From Gammaproteobacteria bacterium (GTDB taxonomy: Bacteria; Pseudomonadota; Gammaproteobacteria; Pseudomonadales; Pseudohongiellaceae): DNA of 41,847 nucleotides. Shown here piece by piece: positions 8,750 through 17,005 of this stretch (its first letter is position 1; each line of letters begins with the position of its first letter). The notes below the pieces were generated by a model that saw only the letters and a program-made list of their open reading frames with translations, was not told where the DNA came from and ran no database searches. The position numbers were made by a program, and so were the translations under genes. Where the stretch lies: NCBI GenBank assembly GCA_028818225.1, contig JAPPOG010000022.1, positions 1 to 41,847 of the forward strand, read 5' to 3'.

Positions 8750-9361
8750 ATGAAACAATTTATCGACTACATACCCCTGCTCGTGTTTTTCTCGGTGTGG
8801 GCTATGGATGAGCGCGTTGTCACCCTTGGCGAATTCGAAAGAACCGTAGGTGGAATATTCAGTGCTGCTGAAGTGTTGCTGGTTGTATCTATACTCGTGT
8901 ATGGAACACTCTTCCTGGTACAGAAACGCCTCGACAAGTTTCAATGGATTACGCTTGGTGGTGTGGTGATTTTTTGTAGCCTTACGGTGGCTTTTCAATC
9001 CGTAACATTTCTCAAATGGAAGGCGCCAATAGTTAACTGGATATTCGCTGCTATATTTTTCGGCTCCCGATTTATCAGTGAAAAGCCTGCTATCGAGCAC
9101 ATGATGGGCCATGCAGTCGATGCACCAAAGGAACTTTGGCTACGCTTAAACAATTACTGGATTTACTATTTCATCGCATTGGGATTAATAAATTTAGTTG
9201 TGGCATTTACTTTAAGTGAAGCTGCCTGGATTCAGTTTAAAGTCTTTGGCAATCTGGTACTTACCTTTGTTTTTGTCTTTGCCCAGATGCCACTATTAAT
9301 GAAATACATTGAAGTGGAGGAAGAAGAAACCACAGACTCCACTGGCGAAGAATCAGCTTAA
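8750..9361 (+). CDS. yciB: Inner membrane septation protein A family (YciB/IspZ)
   Basis: YciB is a polytopic inner membrane protein linked to cell envelope integrity and septation. The 203-residue sequence opens with the family hallmark MKQFIDYIPLLVFFSVW and has about five hydrophobic segments. The conserved loop FGSRFISEKPAIEHMMG lies near residues 103-119, then LWLRLNNYWIYYF. The C-terminus is short and acidic (EEEETTDS). AGGA lies a few bases before ATG 8750. yciI follows 15 bases later. Confidence 0.93.
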   Translation: MKQFIDYIPLLVFFSVWAMDERVVTLGEFERTVGGIFSAAEVLLVVSILVYGTLFLVQKRLDKFQWITLGGVVIFCSLTVAFQSVTFLKWKAPIVNWIFAAIFFGSRFISEKPAIEHMMGHAVDAPKELWLRLNNYWIYYFIALGLINLVVAFTLSEAAWIQFKVFGNLVLTFVFVFAQMPLLMKYIEVEEEETTDSTGEESA

Positions 9362-9376
9362 GCAAGATACACACGC

Positions 9377-9673
9377 ATGTACTACGCAATTATTAGCGAA
9401 GATATTGATAACAGCCTGGCGAGAAGAAAATCAGCGCGACCTGCACATCTGGACCGACTCAATCAGCTTGCACAGCAGAAACGACTGCTTGCGGCTGGAC
9501 CCCATCCTGCCATAGATAGCGATGAGCCTGGCGATGCAGGATTTAGTGGCAGTCTGGTAATTGCGGAATTCGACAGCCTGGAACAGGCCCAAGCCTGGGC
9601 TGACGCTGACCCTTACGTTGCCGCGGGCGTTTACGAAAGAGTTACGGTTAAACCCTTCAAGAAAGTTCTGTAA
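9377..9673 (+). CDS. yciI: YciI family protein
   Basis: This is a 98-residue single-domain YciI-like protein of the dimeric alpha-beta barrel fold. The start [14 protein letters not shown], the His of [12 protein letters not shown], and the segments LLAAGPHP and [14 protein letters not shown] are typical. The function of the family is not established; a catalytic His-Asp pair has been suggested. Adjacency to yciB is widely conserved, and the two are probably co-transcribed. The stop lies only four bases from the convergent cyclophilin stop, which leaves no room for a separate terminator. Confidence 0.9.
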   Translation: MYYAIISEDIDNSLARRKSARPAHLDRLNQLAQQKRLLAAGPHPAIDSDEPGDAGFSGSLVIAEFDSLEQAQAWADADPYVAAGVYERVTVKPFKKVL

Positions 9674-9677
9674 ATAC

Positions 9678-10289
9678 CTAGTTCGCTTCGATTACCGTAG
9701 CTGGCTTCAAATCCGGAAAACGCGCATCCAGAATGGAATTCCATTCGGCTAACTCATCAGCTCGTCTTGCGAATAAGGAAGAAGTATCGCCTTCGATTGT
9801 GATTGAGTTGATCAGGTCTCTTCTTCGAATCTGATAAATAATTTGCTGGCCTTCAGTCACTGTTCCAAACACCGAATGCAATCCATCCAGGTGAGGTGTT
9901 GCTAAATGAGTTATAAAAAATTGACTGCCGTCAGTCCCCGGGCCGGAGTTGGCCATAGACAGTATGCCTGGCTGATTATGTTTCAGGATTATCTCACCGG
10001 CGAACTGATAACCGGGACCACCGGTGCCGTTGCCCAGCGGATCACCGCCCTGCGCCATAAAGTTTCGCTCGACACGATGAAAGGTAAGCCCATCGTAAAA
10101 TCCGCGCTGGGCAAGATTCACAAAATTCGCCACAGTTGTGGGCGCAGCCCGCTCATTAAGCTCTGCTCGAATTACACCTCTTGCAGTATCAATTACTGCC
10201 ACCAAGCTTTGCGCATGGGACAGCGATGCGGATGAGGCAAAGCCAGCCATTAAGAAAAACCAAATCGAGTGTTTAAGTATATTTTTCAT
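9678..10289 (-). CDS. Periplasmic cyclophilin-type peptidyl-prolyl cis-trans isomerase
   Basis: A signal peptide (hydrophobic stretch [17 protein letters not shown], cleavage probably after SHA near residue 26) leads into a cyclophilin domain. The motifs [43 protein letters not shown] and [15 protein letters not shown] carry the catalytic Arg and the Gln and Phe of the active site. The 203-residue length and export signal fit PpiA-like folding catalysts of the periplasm. The last 30 residues ([21 protein letters not shown]) extend past the core fold and have no function I recognise. It lies 38 bases after the exonuclease gene on the same strand. Confidence 0.92.
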   Translation of the reverse strand: MKNILKHSIWFFLMAGFASSASLSHAQSLVAVIDTARGVIRAELNERAAPTTVANFVNLAQRGFYDGLTFHRVERNFMAQGGDPLGNGTGGPGYQFAGEIILKHNQPGILSMANSGPGTDGSQFFITHLATPHLDGLHSVFGTVTEGQQIIYQIRRRDLINSITIEGDTSSLFARRADELAEWNSILDARFPDLKPATVIEAN

Positions 10290-10327
10290 TTTCTAACGAA
10301 TTACTACCTGCATATATTAATCGGGGC

Positions 10328-11095
10328 TCAGAGATTATATTCCAGTATGACAGGCGCATGGTCTGAAAAGTTCTCTTCTGTATAAATTTCGGCAGACAGG
10401 ATTTTATCCTTTAGGCCGGGAGTTACCACATGGTAGTCGAGGCGCCAGCCGACATTCTTGGCTCTTGCCTGTCCCCGATTAGACCACCAGGAATATTGAT
10501 CCTCTTCCTGGTTTACTTCGCGAAAGGCATCGACGAAGCCATTGTCATCATAAAGTTTGTCCAACCACTGTCTCTCTTCCGGAAGGAAGCCAGAATTCTT
10601 TTGATTGGAACGCCAATTCTTCAAGTCGATTTCTTTATGGCAGATATTCCAATCCGCACAAATTATAAATTCCCTTCTTTTCCTGCGCAGACTCTTCATG
10701 TGCCGCATATAATCATCCATGAAATGGAATTTACGTTTTTGCCGCTCTTCTCCTGCCGATCCTGAAGGCAAATATAAAGAAGCCACGCTCAAGCCATCGA
10801 AATCAGCCTGAATATACCTGCCTTCGGTGTCTGCAATTTCAAATCCCAGACCACGACTTATTTTGTTTGGTTCCCGTTTACAGTAAATCGCAGTACCCGC
10901 ATAACCTTTTTTCACCGCATCAAAATAATAGCACTGATAATTTTCCGGATGAAAAATAGGGTCGGATAACTGATCGAGCTGGGCCTTGGTCTCCTGCAAG
11001 CAAACAACATCGAAATCCTGACTGTTTAACCAGTCAAAGAATCCTTTTCGAGCCGCAGCACGAATGCCGTTGCAGTTCAGTGTCATTATGCGCAT
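10328..11095 (-). CDS. xthA: Exodeoxyribonuclease III (AP endonuclease family)
   Basis: The 255-residue protein belongs to the exonuclease III / endonuclease-exonuclease-phosphatase family, which cuts abasic sites and 3' ends in base excision repair. Metal and catalytic motifs are present: MTLNCNGIRAA with the metal Asn, LQETKAQ with Glu35, CADWNICH with the Asp-x-Asn pair, and the C-terminal SDHAPVILE with Asp-His. Pseudomonas Crc, a non-enzymatic relative, also begins similarly. Here the catalytic residues are all present, so an active nuclease is favoured. The start ATG 11095 gives the canonical MRIMTLN N-terminus. Confidence 0.9.
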   Translation of the reverse strand: MRIMTLNCNGIRAAARKGFFDWLNSQDFDVVCLQETKAQLDQLSDPIFHPENYQCYYFDAVKKGYAGTAIYCKREPNKISRGLGFEIADTEGRYIQADFDGLSVASLYLPSGSAGEERQKRKFHFMDDYMRHMKSLRRKRREFIICADWNICHKEIDLKNWRSNQKNSGFLPEERQWLDKLYDDNGFVDAFREVNQEEDQYSWWSNRGQARAKNVGWRLDYHVVTPGLKDKILSAEIYTEENFSDHAPVILEYNL

Positions 11096-11213
11096 AGGGT
11101 AATACTCAAGTTCGCAGGAAAGCCTGCAATTTTATCGGCTGTTAATAATTGAAACTAGCAGCAACTAAAGCCAGTGCTTACATTGGTCTGCTAGTGGAAT
11201 TATGGAAAGCTGT

Positions 11214-12047
11214 TTAAGAAAACAATGTTTCTGACGCCTTAACCAGACTCTTCATGAAATATTTATCAGTTGGCGCAACACTCACGGTAACCTTGCTTTC
11301 CTCTAACTCCTTTTCTACTACAGGGCCGATCGCTGCTACGTGAGTTTTTATCAGACCCACTCTTAGAATGTCGAGCAAGCCTTGCTCCCGAGCAACCGCA
11401 AATAATCGTCGTACCTGAGGCTTACTGGTAAATGCAATTAAATGAATTTTGTCCCTGTGTAATAGCTCTAACAGCTCAACTACTCTGGCAGAGTCGGATT
11501 CGGGGGCATAGATATAAGGGGCGATCTTTTCTACTTGCTTAACACCTCGACTGCCAAGAAAATCCATCAGCGGCAAATTTGGTTCAGTCCCATAGAGCTG
11601 CACGGCCACTTTCTTATCTGCCAGTGAAACTTGTTTGAGCGTCTCGATGACGCCAGCGGTGGTCGGAGATGCTCCGAGCAAATCAGGTTTTAAGTCAATC
11701 TCACTTAAAGCTCTGCCAGGTTTGGGTCCCCGACACACTTTACAAGTCTGCGCCAGCGCCTCCCGAAAGCGATTAAGCATGCCATTGCGGTCAGCGGCAC
11801 CAAGTAAACGCCGCAGTCCCTCACCGGTCAAGATAATAAAATAGTCGGGAGTGCACTCGATAAATGACTCAAGCCATTCCGCTACCATGGATTGGTCAGG
11901 TGAATCGAGAATAGTAACCAACGGAATTCTGATCACCTGTGCCTGTCTGCGCTCAAAAAGCGTGGCGAGCACGTCCAGCTGGCGACTTTCGGGCAGCGCA
12001 ACAACTTTTCCAGCGAGAGGAGATTCCAATAGCGGCCGCATACTCAT
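11214..12047 (-). CDS. Uroporphyrinogen-III synthase (HemD)-like protein
   Basis: The 277-residue protein has the two-lobed HemD architecture. The first lobe begins with LAGKVVALPESRQLDVLATLF, and TGEGLRRLLGAA is the YFTSxNGV-like segment. LLGASPTTAGVIETL, VAVQLYGTEPNLPLMDFL, IAFTSKPQVRRLF and VAAIGPVVEKELEE follow in family order. HemD closes hydroxymethylbilane to uroporphyrinogen III. Gammaproteobacterial hemD normally sits beside hemC and hemX, but here it stands alone and the sequence is divergent (LTGEG for the common TS-NAV). It may be a second, specialised copy or a diverged regulator-like protein, so I give no symbol. The start is ATG 12047; a second ATG lies two codons on. Confidence 0.75.
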   Translation of the reverse strand: MSMRPLLESPLAGKVVALPESRQLDVLATLFERRQAQVIRIPLVTILDSPDQSMVAEWLESFIECTPDYFIILTGEGLRRLLGAADRNGMLNRFREALAQTCKVCRGPKPGRALSEIDLKPDLLGASPTTAGVIETLKQVSLADKKVAVQLYGTEPNLPLMDFLGSRGVKQVEKIAPYIYAPESDSARVVELLELLHRDKIHLIAFTSKPQVRRLFAVAREQGLLDILRVGLIKTHVAAIGPVVEKELEESKVTVSVAPTDKYFMKSLVKASETLFS

Positions 12048-12588
12048 GCCACCATTGTAACTAATTTATGCTGCACCCCTGTTAAGCGCATGGCGTTATC
12101 ATTTCAGTGCGGACACAGATAGCCAGTCGCGGGTTAATTCAAGCGGCAACTTGGTTCAAATTCCCAAGGGTAACCCCCCTCCATCAAGCAAGAATTGAAA
12201 TCCATCCCCTACCTGCAAGGGCAAATCCCAAGGCTTGCTTTGCCCGTATCATTTAAATGTTACTGTTAGTTACAAATAATCTAAAAAACTCACTTGTCCG
12301 AAATTTTCGCTCTGTATGGAAAATAACCCGAGTTCTCAGCCGCTTAGCAAATAAAAATTGGCCTGATTGTAACAGTATGAAATAGAGCTGAGTTGAGTTA
12401 AGTAACTGTAATTAATAAAAAAATATCCCGAATGATAGGAATTTGCTGGATTTTTGTTACTGTGTGCTGAATATGCGCTTTTTTACACAAAAGTGTTACT
12501 TTAAAGGACATATTGTGTTACTATGCGCGCCGTGTTGAGGAGATCCCCACCACTTTATCGCCCTAAATCATGCAATAAGGAGATTATG
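12048..12588. other. Long non-coding stretch with GTTAC motifs and foldable repeats
   Basis: No convincing gene is visible over 541 bases. The left half can fold: GGGTTA 12131-12136 pairs with TAACCC 12171-12176. GGGCAAA 12219-12225 pairs with TTTGCCC 12239-12245, and GCAAG 12215-12219 with CTTGC 12234-12238, in a crossing or mutually exclusive arrangement. The right half is AT-rich. It holds seven copies of GTTAC or its complement between 12259 and 12521, and ends in the promoter of the 37-residue peptide. A small RNA or a multi-site operator could lie here. Confidence 0.5.
12496..12524 (+). promoter_or_regulatory. Probable sigma-70 promoter with a 22-base direct repeat
   Basis: TTACTT at 12496-12501 and TACTAT at 12519-12524 are separated by exactly 17 bases. 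Each lies within a copy of GTGTTACT (12493-12500 and 12515-12522), so the same octamer supplies part of both promoter boxes. The repeat period of 22 bases is about two helical turns. Transcription would start near 12531, some 55 bases before the small ORF. Confidence 0.55.
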
Positions 12589-12702
12589 ATGAGCAAAGCA
12601 CTGAAGAAAGCTCGACCAATCGTGGAAGCGACTTTGGTTAGTGTTGCCCTGGTAGCAGCCGCCCTAGCCGTCCCAGCAGCGATTGTGTACGCAGCCATAT
12701 AA
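12589..12702 (+). CDS. Predicted 37-residue membrane peptide, not recognised
   Basis: The gene encodes a basic N-terminus (MSKALKKARPIVEATL) followed by about 20 hydrophobic, Ala- and Val-rich residues (VSVALVAAALAVPAAIVYAA). It looks like a single-pass membrane peptide or an uncleaved export signal. AAGGAG at 12577-12582 is an excellent ribosome-binding site, six bases before ATG 12589. The ATG immediately upstream at 12586 is too close to it. A good promoter lies 65 bases upstream and a strong hairpin 52 bases downstream, so a complete small transcription unit is visible. The composition (positive head, alanine-rich helix) resembles small membrane regulators and type I toxin-like peptides, but I recognise no family and assign no function. 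Confidence 0.65.
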   Translation: MSKALKKARPIVEATLVSVALVAAALAVPAAIVYAAI

Positions 12703-12722
12703 ACCAACCAGAAGGGGGCACT

Positions 12723-12755
12723 ATGCAATTTCCTTCAAAAATTTGTAACACCTGA
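12723..12755 (+). CDS. Possible 10-residue micro-ORF
   Basis: ATG 12723 opens a ten-codon frame (MQFPSKICNT) ending at TGA 12753-12755, just 20 bases after the 37-residue peptide gene. A purine run, AGAAGGGGG, lies four bases before the ATG. The stop abuts the hairpin at 12755-12790. Such a short frame can occur by chance; only the purine run supports it. Confidence 0.2.
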   Translation: MQFPSKICNT

Positions 12756-12790
12756 ACACCAGCCCAAGCAATGCCGCTTGCGCTGGTGTT
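12755..12790. terminator. Strong hairpin ending the small transcription unit
   Basis: AACACCAGC (12755-12763) pairs with GCTGGTGTT (12782-12790), and CAAGC (12765-12769) with GCTTG (12776-12780), with one C-C mismatch and a six-base loop. On the plus strand there is only a short T run afterwards. On the minus strand ATTTTT follows about 12 bases later. It may serve both the small ORF and moaB, though neither side is a textbook intrinsic terminator. Confidence 0.5.
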
Positions 12791-12951
12791 TCTGCAATAG
12801 CCCCTGCAAAATCGATGCTCGCAAAAATTCACTGGCGCAGCATAAATCCCAGATTAATCTCTATATCTCTATTGAACTGGTGCAAGCAAACAGGAGCGGG
12901 AGAAATCCGCAAAAACGCTCGGCTTATGCAACAACTTGCTTATTCGAGGAC

Positions 12952-13455
12952 TTAATCTAGCTTGAGCTTGTCGACAAAGTTACAGGGTTTATGATCGCTA
13001 TCGAGTTGGTCGGAGATAATTTTTTCCCACCCTGTCTTGCAGGCACCAGGTGAACCTGGCAAACAGTAAATAATCGTGCCATTTGCCAGTCCGGCAAACA
13101 CCCTGGATTGCACTGTAGAGCTTCCGATTTCCCCGTAGGAAAGCTGGCGAAAAAGCTCACCGAATCCTTCAATGTGCAAATCAAACAATGGCTGCAGAGC
13201 AGTTTGCGTATTATCTCTGGCGGTAAAGCCAGTGCCGCCCGTTGTTAACACAACATTCACCATGGGATCAGCGATGCGAGCGGAAACCAGCGCCCGAAGC
13301 TCATAGACATCGTCTTTCACGATAGTCTTTGAATGCAGCTTATGGCCGGCTTGCTGCAGAAAATCCACCAGGACATTGCCTGATTTGTCGGTATCCTCGG
13401 TTCGCGTATCGGAAACCGTCACTACGGCGATGTTTAGCGGTGTGGCAACACTCAT
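12952..13455 (-). CDS. moaB: Molybdenum cofactor biosynthesis protein B
   Basis: MoaB/MogA-fold proteins bind or adenylylate molybdopterin in molybdenum cofactor synthesis. The 167-residue sequence has the family start NIAVVTVSDTRTEDTDKSG, the binding loop VVLTTGGTGFTARDNT, and the LSYGEIGSSTVQSRVFAG and YCLPGSPGACKTGWEKII motifs. This length and these motifs fit MoaB rather than the longer MogA. AGG lies seven bases before ATG 13455, next to the moaA stop, so translation is probably coupled to moaA. Confidence 0.93.
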   Translation of the reverse strand: MSVATPLNIAVVTVSDTRTEDTDKSGNVLVDFLQQAGHKLHSKTIVKDDVYELRALVSARIADPMVNVVLTTGGTGFTARDNTQTALQPLFDLHIEGFGELFRQLSYGEIGSSTVQSRVFAGLANGTIIYCLPGSPGACKTGWEKIISDQLDSDHKPCNFVDKLKLD

Positions 13456-13461
13456 ATCTGC

Positions 13462-14463
13462 CTAACCACCAGTCATATTCATCAAGCGAACGGGTTGTTC
13501 GTGGTCTTTGTCATAAAAATAATGACGCTCGGGCTTAATATCCATAGAAGCTATTATGGCCTGTTTTAAATCTTCGAAACTCTTTGCTCCATCCCGCAGG
13601 ATTTCACGCAGGTCTACTGAATGCTCGTTACCCAGACATAGAAGCAAGCGACCCTCGACTGTTACTCTTACGCGATTGCAATCTTCGCAAAAGTTATGGG
13701 TCACAGGAGAGATAAATCCGATGCGGCTTTTGCTTCCTGCTACCTGGACATAACGCGACGGTCCTGCTGTTTTTGCTGTACTGTTTAGCAGCTCATACTT
13801 TTCCGCGATTACATTACGCACCCAATCATTACTACAGGTAGTGTCCTCGCGATTATGATCAGATGCTTCACCCAATGGCATCTCTTCGATAAAAGCAATA
13901 TCGATATCTTTGTCGAGGGCAAAGTCAGTTAAAGGAATCACTTCATCTTCATTGTAACCACGCATGATTACCGAGTTGAGCCGAATACGATCGAAAGCTG
14001 CACTTCTTGCTGCCTCGATTCCCGCGATGACTTTTTCCAGCTTGCCTACACGAGAGATTTTCTTGAAACGTTCGGCATCGAGACTGTCGATACTAATATT
14101 GATTCTGTTTACACCTGCAGCTTTTAACTGCGTTGCGAATTTATCTAATTGCGCACCATTTGTAGTCAGGTTTAATTCTTCCAGACCTGGCAAAGCACCG
14201 AGCCTCTCAATGAGGGACATTACGTCTGTGCGCACCATTGGCTCCCCTCCAGTAAGGCGAATTCTCTTGACGCCTAACTCGGTAAAAGCTTTCGCCACCA
14301 GGTAAAGCTCTTCGAGGGATAAAATCTGTGATCTCGGCAGAAAGGTCATATCTTCCGTCATGCAATAAACACAACGGAAATCACAACGATCGGTAACCGA
14401 CAATCGAATGTAATCGATCCGGCGACCAAACTTATCTACAAGCTCATTTGTTGTTACTGGCAT
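13462..14463 (-). CDS. moaA: GTP 3',8-cyclase MoaA
   Basis: MoaA is a radical-SAM enzyme that rearranges GTP at the first step of molybdopterin synthesis. The 333-residue protein has the N-terminal cluster motif Cys27-x3-Cys31-x2-Cys34 (CDFRCVYCM), the glycine motif RLTGGEPMVR, and the C-terminal second cluster FCEDCNRVRVTVEGRLLLC. It ends in the conserved Gly-Gly tail needed for activation. moaB follows six bases later. I see no molybdenum-cofactor riboswitch in the short 99-base leader. Confidence 0.97.
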   Translation of the reverse strand: MPVTTNELVDKFGRRIDYIRLSVTDRCDFRCVYCMTEDMTFLPRSQILSLEELYLVAKAFTELGVKRIRLTGGEPMVRTDVMSLIERLGALPGLEELNLTTNGAQLDKFATQLKAAGVNRINISIDSLDAERFKKISRVGKLEKVIAGIEAARSAAFDRIRLNSVIMRGYNEDEVIPLTDFALDKDIDIAFIEEMPLGEASDHNREDTTCSNDWVRNVIAEKYELLNSTAKTAGPSRYVQVAGSKSRIGFISPVTHNFCEDCNRVRVTVEGRLLLCLGNEHSVDLREILRDGAKSFEDLKQAIIASMDIKPERHYFYDKDHEQPVRLMNMTGG

Positions 14464-14562
14464 AGTGCTTTCTCGCAGGCTCTAACTATATCTTACCTTG
14501 TCCGCCTGTGGTACCTGAAAACACGAGTTTTACCCCGTAATCTATTGAAACACTTTGAGTTT

Positions 14563-15189
14563 TTAAGCTGTGTTAAAGGCGATTTGAATGGCGATCAGAA
14601 TTAATACCAGCCCCATGCCTCTCTCGAACCATGCCCCTGCTCTGAGCAACCAGGCACGCACATTATCGCGTCCCAGTATTGTTGAAAGCATGGCAAACCA
14701 GGCAAATGTCGCCATGGCCAGGTAAATGCCATAAATTGCTTGCACAGAGGTGGGCGTCTCGGGACTTATGACCACAGTAAATAACGCGAGGAAAAACAGC
14801 GTTGCTTTGGGATTCAGACCATTAGTAAGAAATCCCAAAATAAATGCCTTTCCTGGCTCTAAACTCACATTAACAGCATCGATATCAGTTGCAGCTGCTT
14901 CTTGCAGGGATTCTCTTATGGATTGAATGCCAAGGTAGAACAGGTAAGCAGCCGCCAGATATTTCATACTATTGAATAATGCAGGCGACTGAGAAAGTAA
15001 TAATGCAACACCTAGGATGCAGTATGTTACGTGAAGAAGAATACCACTCCCTACCCCAAAACTGGTCCATAAACCTGCCCGGGTGCCAGATGTAACACAT
15101 TGCCTTAGCACCACAGCGAAATCTGGCCCTGGTGATGCGACCGCAAAGAGATGCGCAACGGCGATAGTAAAAAATTCAGCCCAATACAT
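14563..15189 (-). CDS. LysE/RhtB family amino-acid exporter
   Basis: The 208-residue protein is a six-helix inner membrane exporter. It has the family motif VASPGPDFAVVLRQ near residues 17-30, the segment AAYLFYLGIQSIR, and GFLTNGLNPKATLFFLALF in the middle. LysE/RhtB members export lysine, threonine, homoserine or related compounds; the substrate is not evident. It lies 25 bases after ccmI, so it is probably read through from the ccm operon, although it has no known role in cytochrome maturation. Confidence 0.88.
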   Translation of the reverse strand: MYWAEFFTIAVAHLFAVASPGPDFAVVLRQCVTSGTRAGLWTSFGVGSGILLHVTYCILGVALLLSQSPALFNSMKYLAAAYLFYLGIQSIRESLQEAAATDIDAVNVSLEPGKAFILGFLTNGLNPKATLFFLALFTVVISPETPTSVQAIYGIYLAMATFAWFAMLSTILGRDNVRAWLLRAGAWFERGMGLVLILIAIQIAFNTA

Positions 15190-15214
15190 AGGAAAAACTA
15201 ATCGCCGTTCCTGG

Positions 15215-16486
15215 CTATTGAACCTGCTCCGTGATGATCAGATTGATCTCGGCACGTTCATTATTATGAGTAAAGCCTTCCGAGACGACGCGGTAATCCC
15301 CCGCCTGGGGTGTAGCGGTTCCGGCAAAGGAAACCAGGGCAGAGACAAAGACATTTTCTGCAGAGGAAAGATTAAACGGGCCTACTGCCGAATTATTATC
15401 GAGTTGCACGGTCATTGGTAAATTGCCAACAACAATGGAAGTGGCTGCAAGCGGTGGCATCCCTTGTCTATCGGCATTGCGAGCCGCGATAAACACCCGC
15501 AAATTTTCATCTAGATCCAATCCATCGGCCAGGGATACAGCTACATCAATAATTGGGCCAGCCGCCAGTTCCGGGTCTTGCTGAGCAAGAATCTGCTGTG
15601 CTGCTGCTATATTCATTCTTAATTGCTGTGCCTGTTCCGAATTGGGGCTTGCCTGAATCAACAAACGCCAGTACTGGATGGCTGCTGCATAATCTTCATT
15701 TTCAGCTGCGTCTGATGCCAGTAATTGCAAAATGGAGATCTCATTGGGATTGATAGCTCTGGCCTGCTCAACCACTTCTAAGATTTCCGGGGTAAACTCA
15801 AGCCCGGCATTGATGTACTTTGACATAGCAACCCGACCAAGCACGAGCGCTTTCTCGGGAGTCTCTTCCAGTAAATCTGCCGAACGAATATAGGCGATTT
15901 CCGCTTCATTAAACATACCGATGTTGGCGAAGTTTTCGGCCAGAAAATACCAGGTCCATGGCTGATCTTCGTTTTCCTGAACCGCCTGGCCGAGACTGAC
16001 TATCAGAGTCTGCGCTTCTGCTGGATCATCAACATTATTTACGGTTCGCTGATACAAGCCCATCATCTCAACGTCGCTCAGATAACCCCAGCGGTCGTAA
16101 AGCACATAAGCGAGCACAGGAACCAATAGCGCCATGACTACAGGGATAGCGAAGATCGGCGAAGAAAGTCTTAGCGGCTCAGCCTTGTCTTTCTTCTTTT
16201 TATTCGCCTTAGTTTTGGGTCCTGCCTCTGGCTCATCATCCAGTGAGGAAACATCGCTTAATAAAGTATGCTGCAATTCAGCGATGAGCTGATCATATTG
16301 GTGCTGATCCAGATTTCCCGCTGCCAACTCTGCTTGGTAATCTTCCTGACGCTCGTGGAAGAGCAAAATATTGGCTTCCTTTCTCAGTTCATTATCCCTG
16401 TTCTCCTGGTTGCGTCCTCGCCAGAGTGGAATAATCACAAACAGCGCTGCCGGAATGAATAAGACTATGGTAAAAATCCAGAACAA
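15215..16486 (-). CDS. ccmI: Cytochrome c maturation protein CcmI (CycH)
   Basis: CcmI is the apocytochrome chaperone that delivers substrate to the CcmFH heme ligase. The 423-residue protein starts with a membrane segment (WIFTIVLFIPAALFVIIPLW). A cytoplasmic loop rich in Glu and Gln, with the typical LLFHERQEDYQAELAAG, follows, then a second membrane helix near residue 115. A long periplasmic region carries tetratricopeptide repeats (PWTWYFLAENFANIGMFNEAEIAY) and a C-terminal beta-rich domain. The start is TTG 16486, with AGGA about ten bases upstream. ccmH lies 15 bases upstream. Confidence 0.9.
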   Translation of the reverse strand: MFWIFTIVLFIPAALFVIIPLWRGRNQENRDNELRKEANILLFHERQEDYQAELAAGNLDQHQYDQLIAELQHTLLSDVSSLDDEPEAGPKTKANKKKKDKAEPLRLSSPIFAIPVVMALLVPVLAYVLYDRWGYLSDVEMMGLYQRTVNNVDDPAEAQTLIVSLGQAVQENEDQPWTWYFLAENFANIGMFNEAEIAYIRSADLLEETPEKALVLGRVAMSKYINAGLEFTPEILEVVEQARAINPNEISILQLLASDAAENEDYAAAIQYWRLLIQASPNSEQAQQLRMNIAAAQQILAQQDPELAAGPIIDVAVSLADGLDLDENLRVFIAARNADRQGMPPLAATSIVVGNLPMTVQLDNNSAVGPFNLSSAENVFVSALVSFAGTATPQAGDYRVVSEGFTHNNERAEINLIITEQVQ

Positions 16487-16501
16487 GGTATTTGCTTCCT
16501 A

Positions 16502-16981
16502 TCAGTCGCCGCCAACTAGCTCATTAAGTCGGGCTTTCTGAGACTCATCCAGGGCGACTTCGGTTTCCTCAACTTCACGAGCACGTCGAAAGATTCCCCA
16601 GGCTGCGAAACCTCCAATCAGTAAAAAGATAATCGGACCAAACCACAACAAGAGAGTTTGTGCGCGCAAGCGAGGTCGATAAAAAATGAAGTCGCCGTAT
16701 CTTTCGAACATGAATTGCTCGATTTCTCGATCGGACATGCCCTCAAGAATCATGCGATGAACCTCTCTCCGCAAATCTTCTGCTACCCCGCCGGTTGAAC
16801 CACTGAGGTTGGTGTTCTGGCACATCGGGCAGCGGAGCTCATCTGACAGGGTTCGAAAACGCTGTTGCTGTACTTCATTTTCAAATTCGAATGTATCGAC
16901 CTGTGCTAGAGCCGACCCCACTGGACTGGCAAACAGGATAGTGGCGATCACGCATAGAGATAATTTTAAACTTGCACTCAT
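16502..16981 (-). CDS. ccmH: Cytochrome c maturation thiol-reductant protein CcmH (CcmL)
   Basis: CcmH keeps the CxxCH heme-binding site of apocytochrome c reduced. The 159-residue protein has a signal peptide (cleavage probably after ALA at residue 26) and the motif LRCPMCQNTNLSGS with Cys51 and Cys54. It continues with DLRREVHRMILEGMSDREI and YGDFIFYRP, then a C-terminal membrane helix (TLLLWFGPIIFLLIGGFAAW). This is the short form, with the CcmI region encoded separately. Confidence 0.95.
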   Translation of the reverse strand: MSASLKLSLCVIATILFASPVGSALAQVDTFEFENEVQQQRFRTLSDELRCPMCQNTNLSGSTGGVAEDLRREVHRMILEGMSDREIEQFMFERYGDFIFYRPRLRAQTLLLWFGPIIFLLIGGFAAWGIFRRAREVEETEVALDESQKARLNELVGGD

Positions 16982-17005
16982 GGAAAGGGCCCGGCTTATT
17001 TACGC

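Noticed and set aside
12778..12960. 60-codon plus-strand frame ending near moaB
   Set aside because: It overlaps the hairpin, has no ribosome-binding site and no familiar sequence.
14464..14562. Possible molybdenum-cofactor riboswitch before moaA
   Set aside because: The gap is only 99 bases and shows no recognisable riboswitch core.
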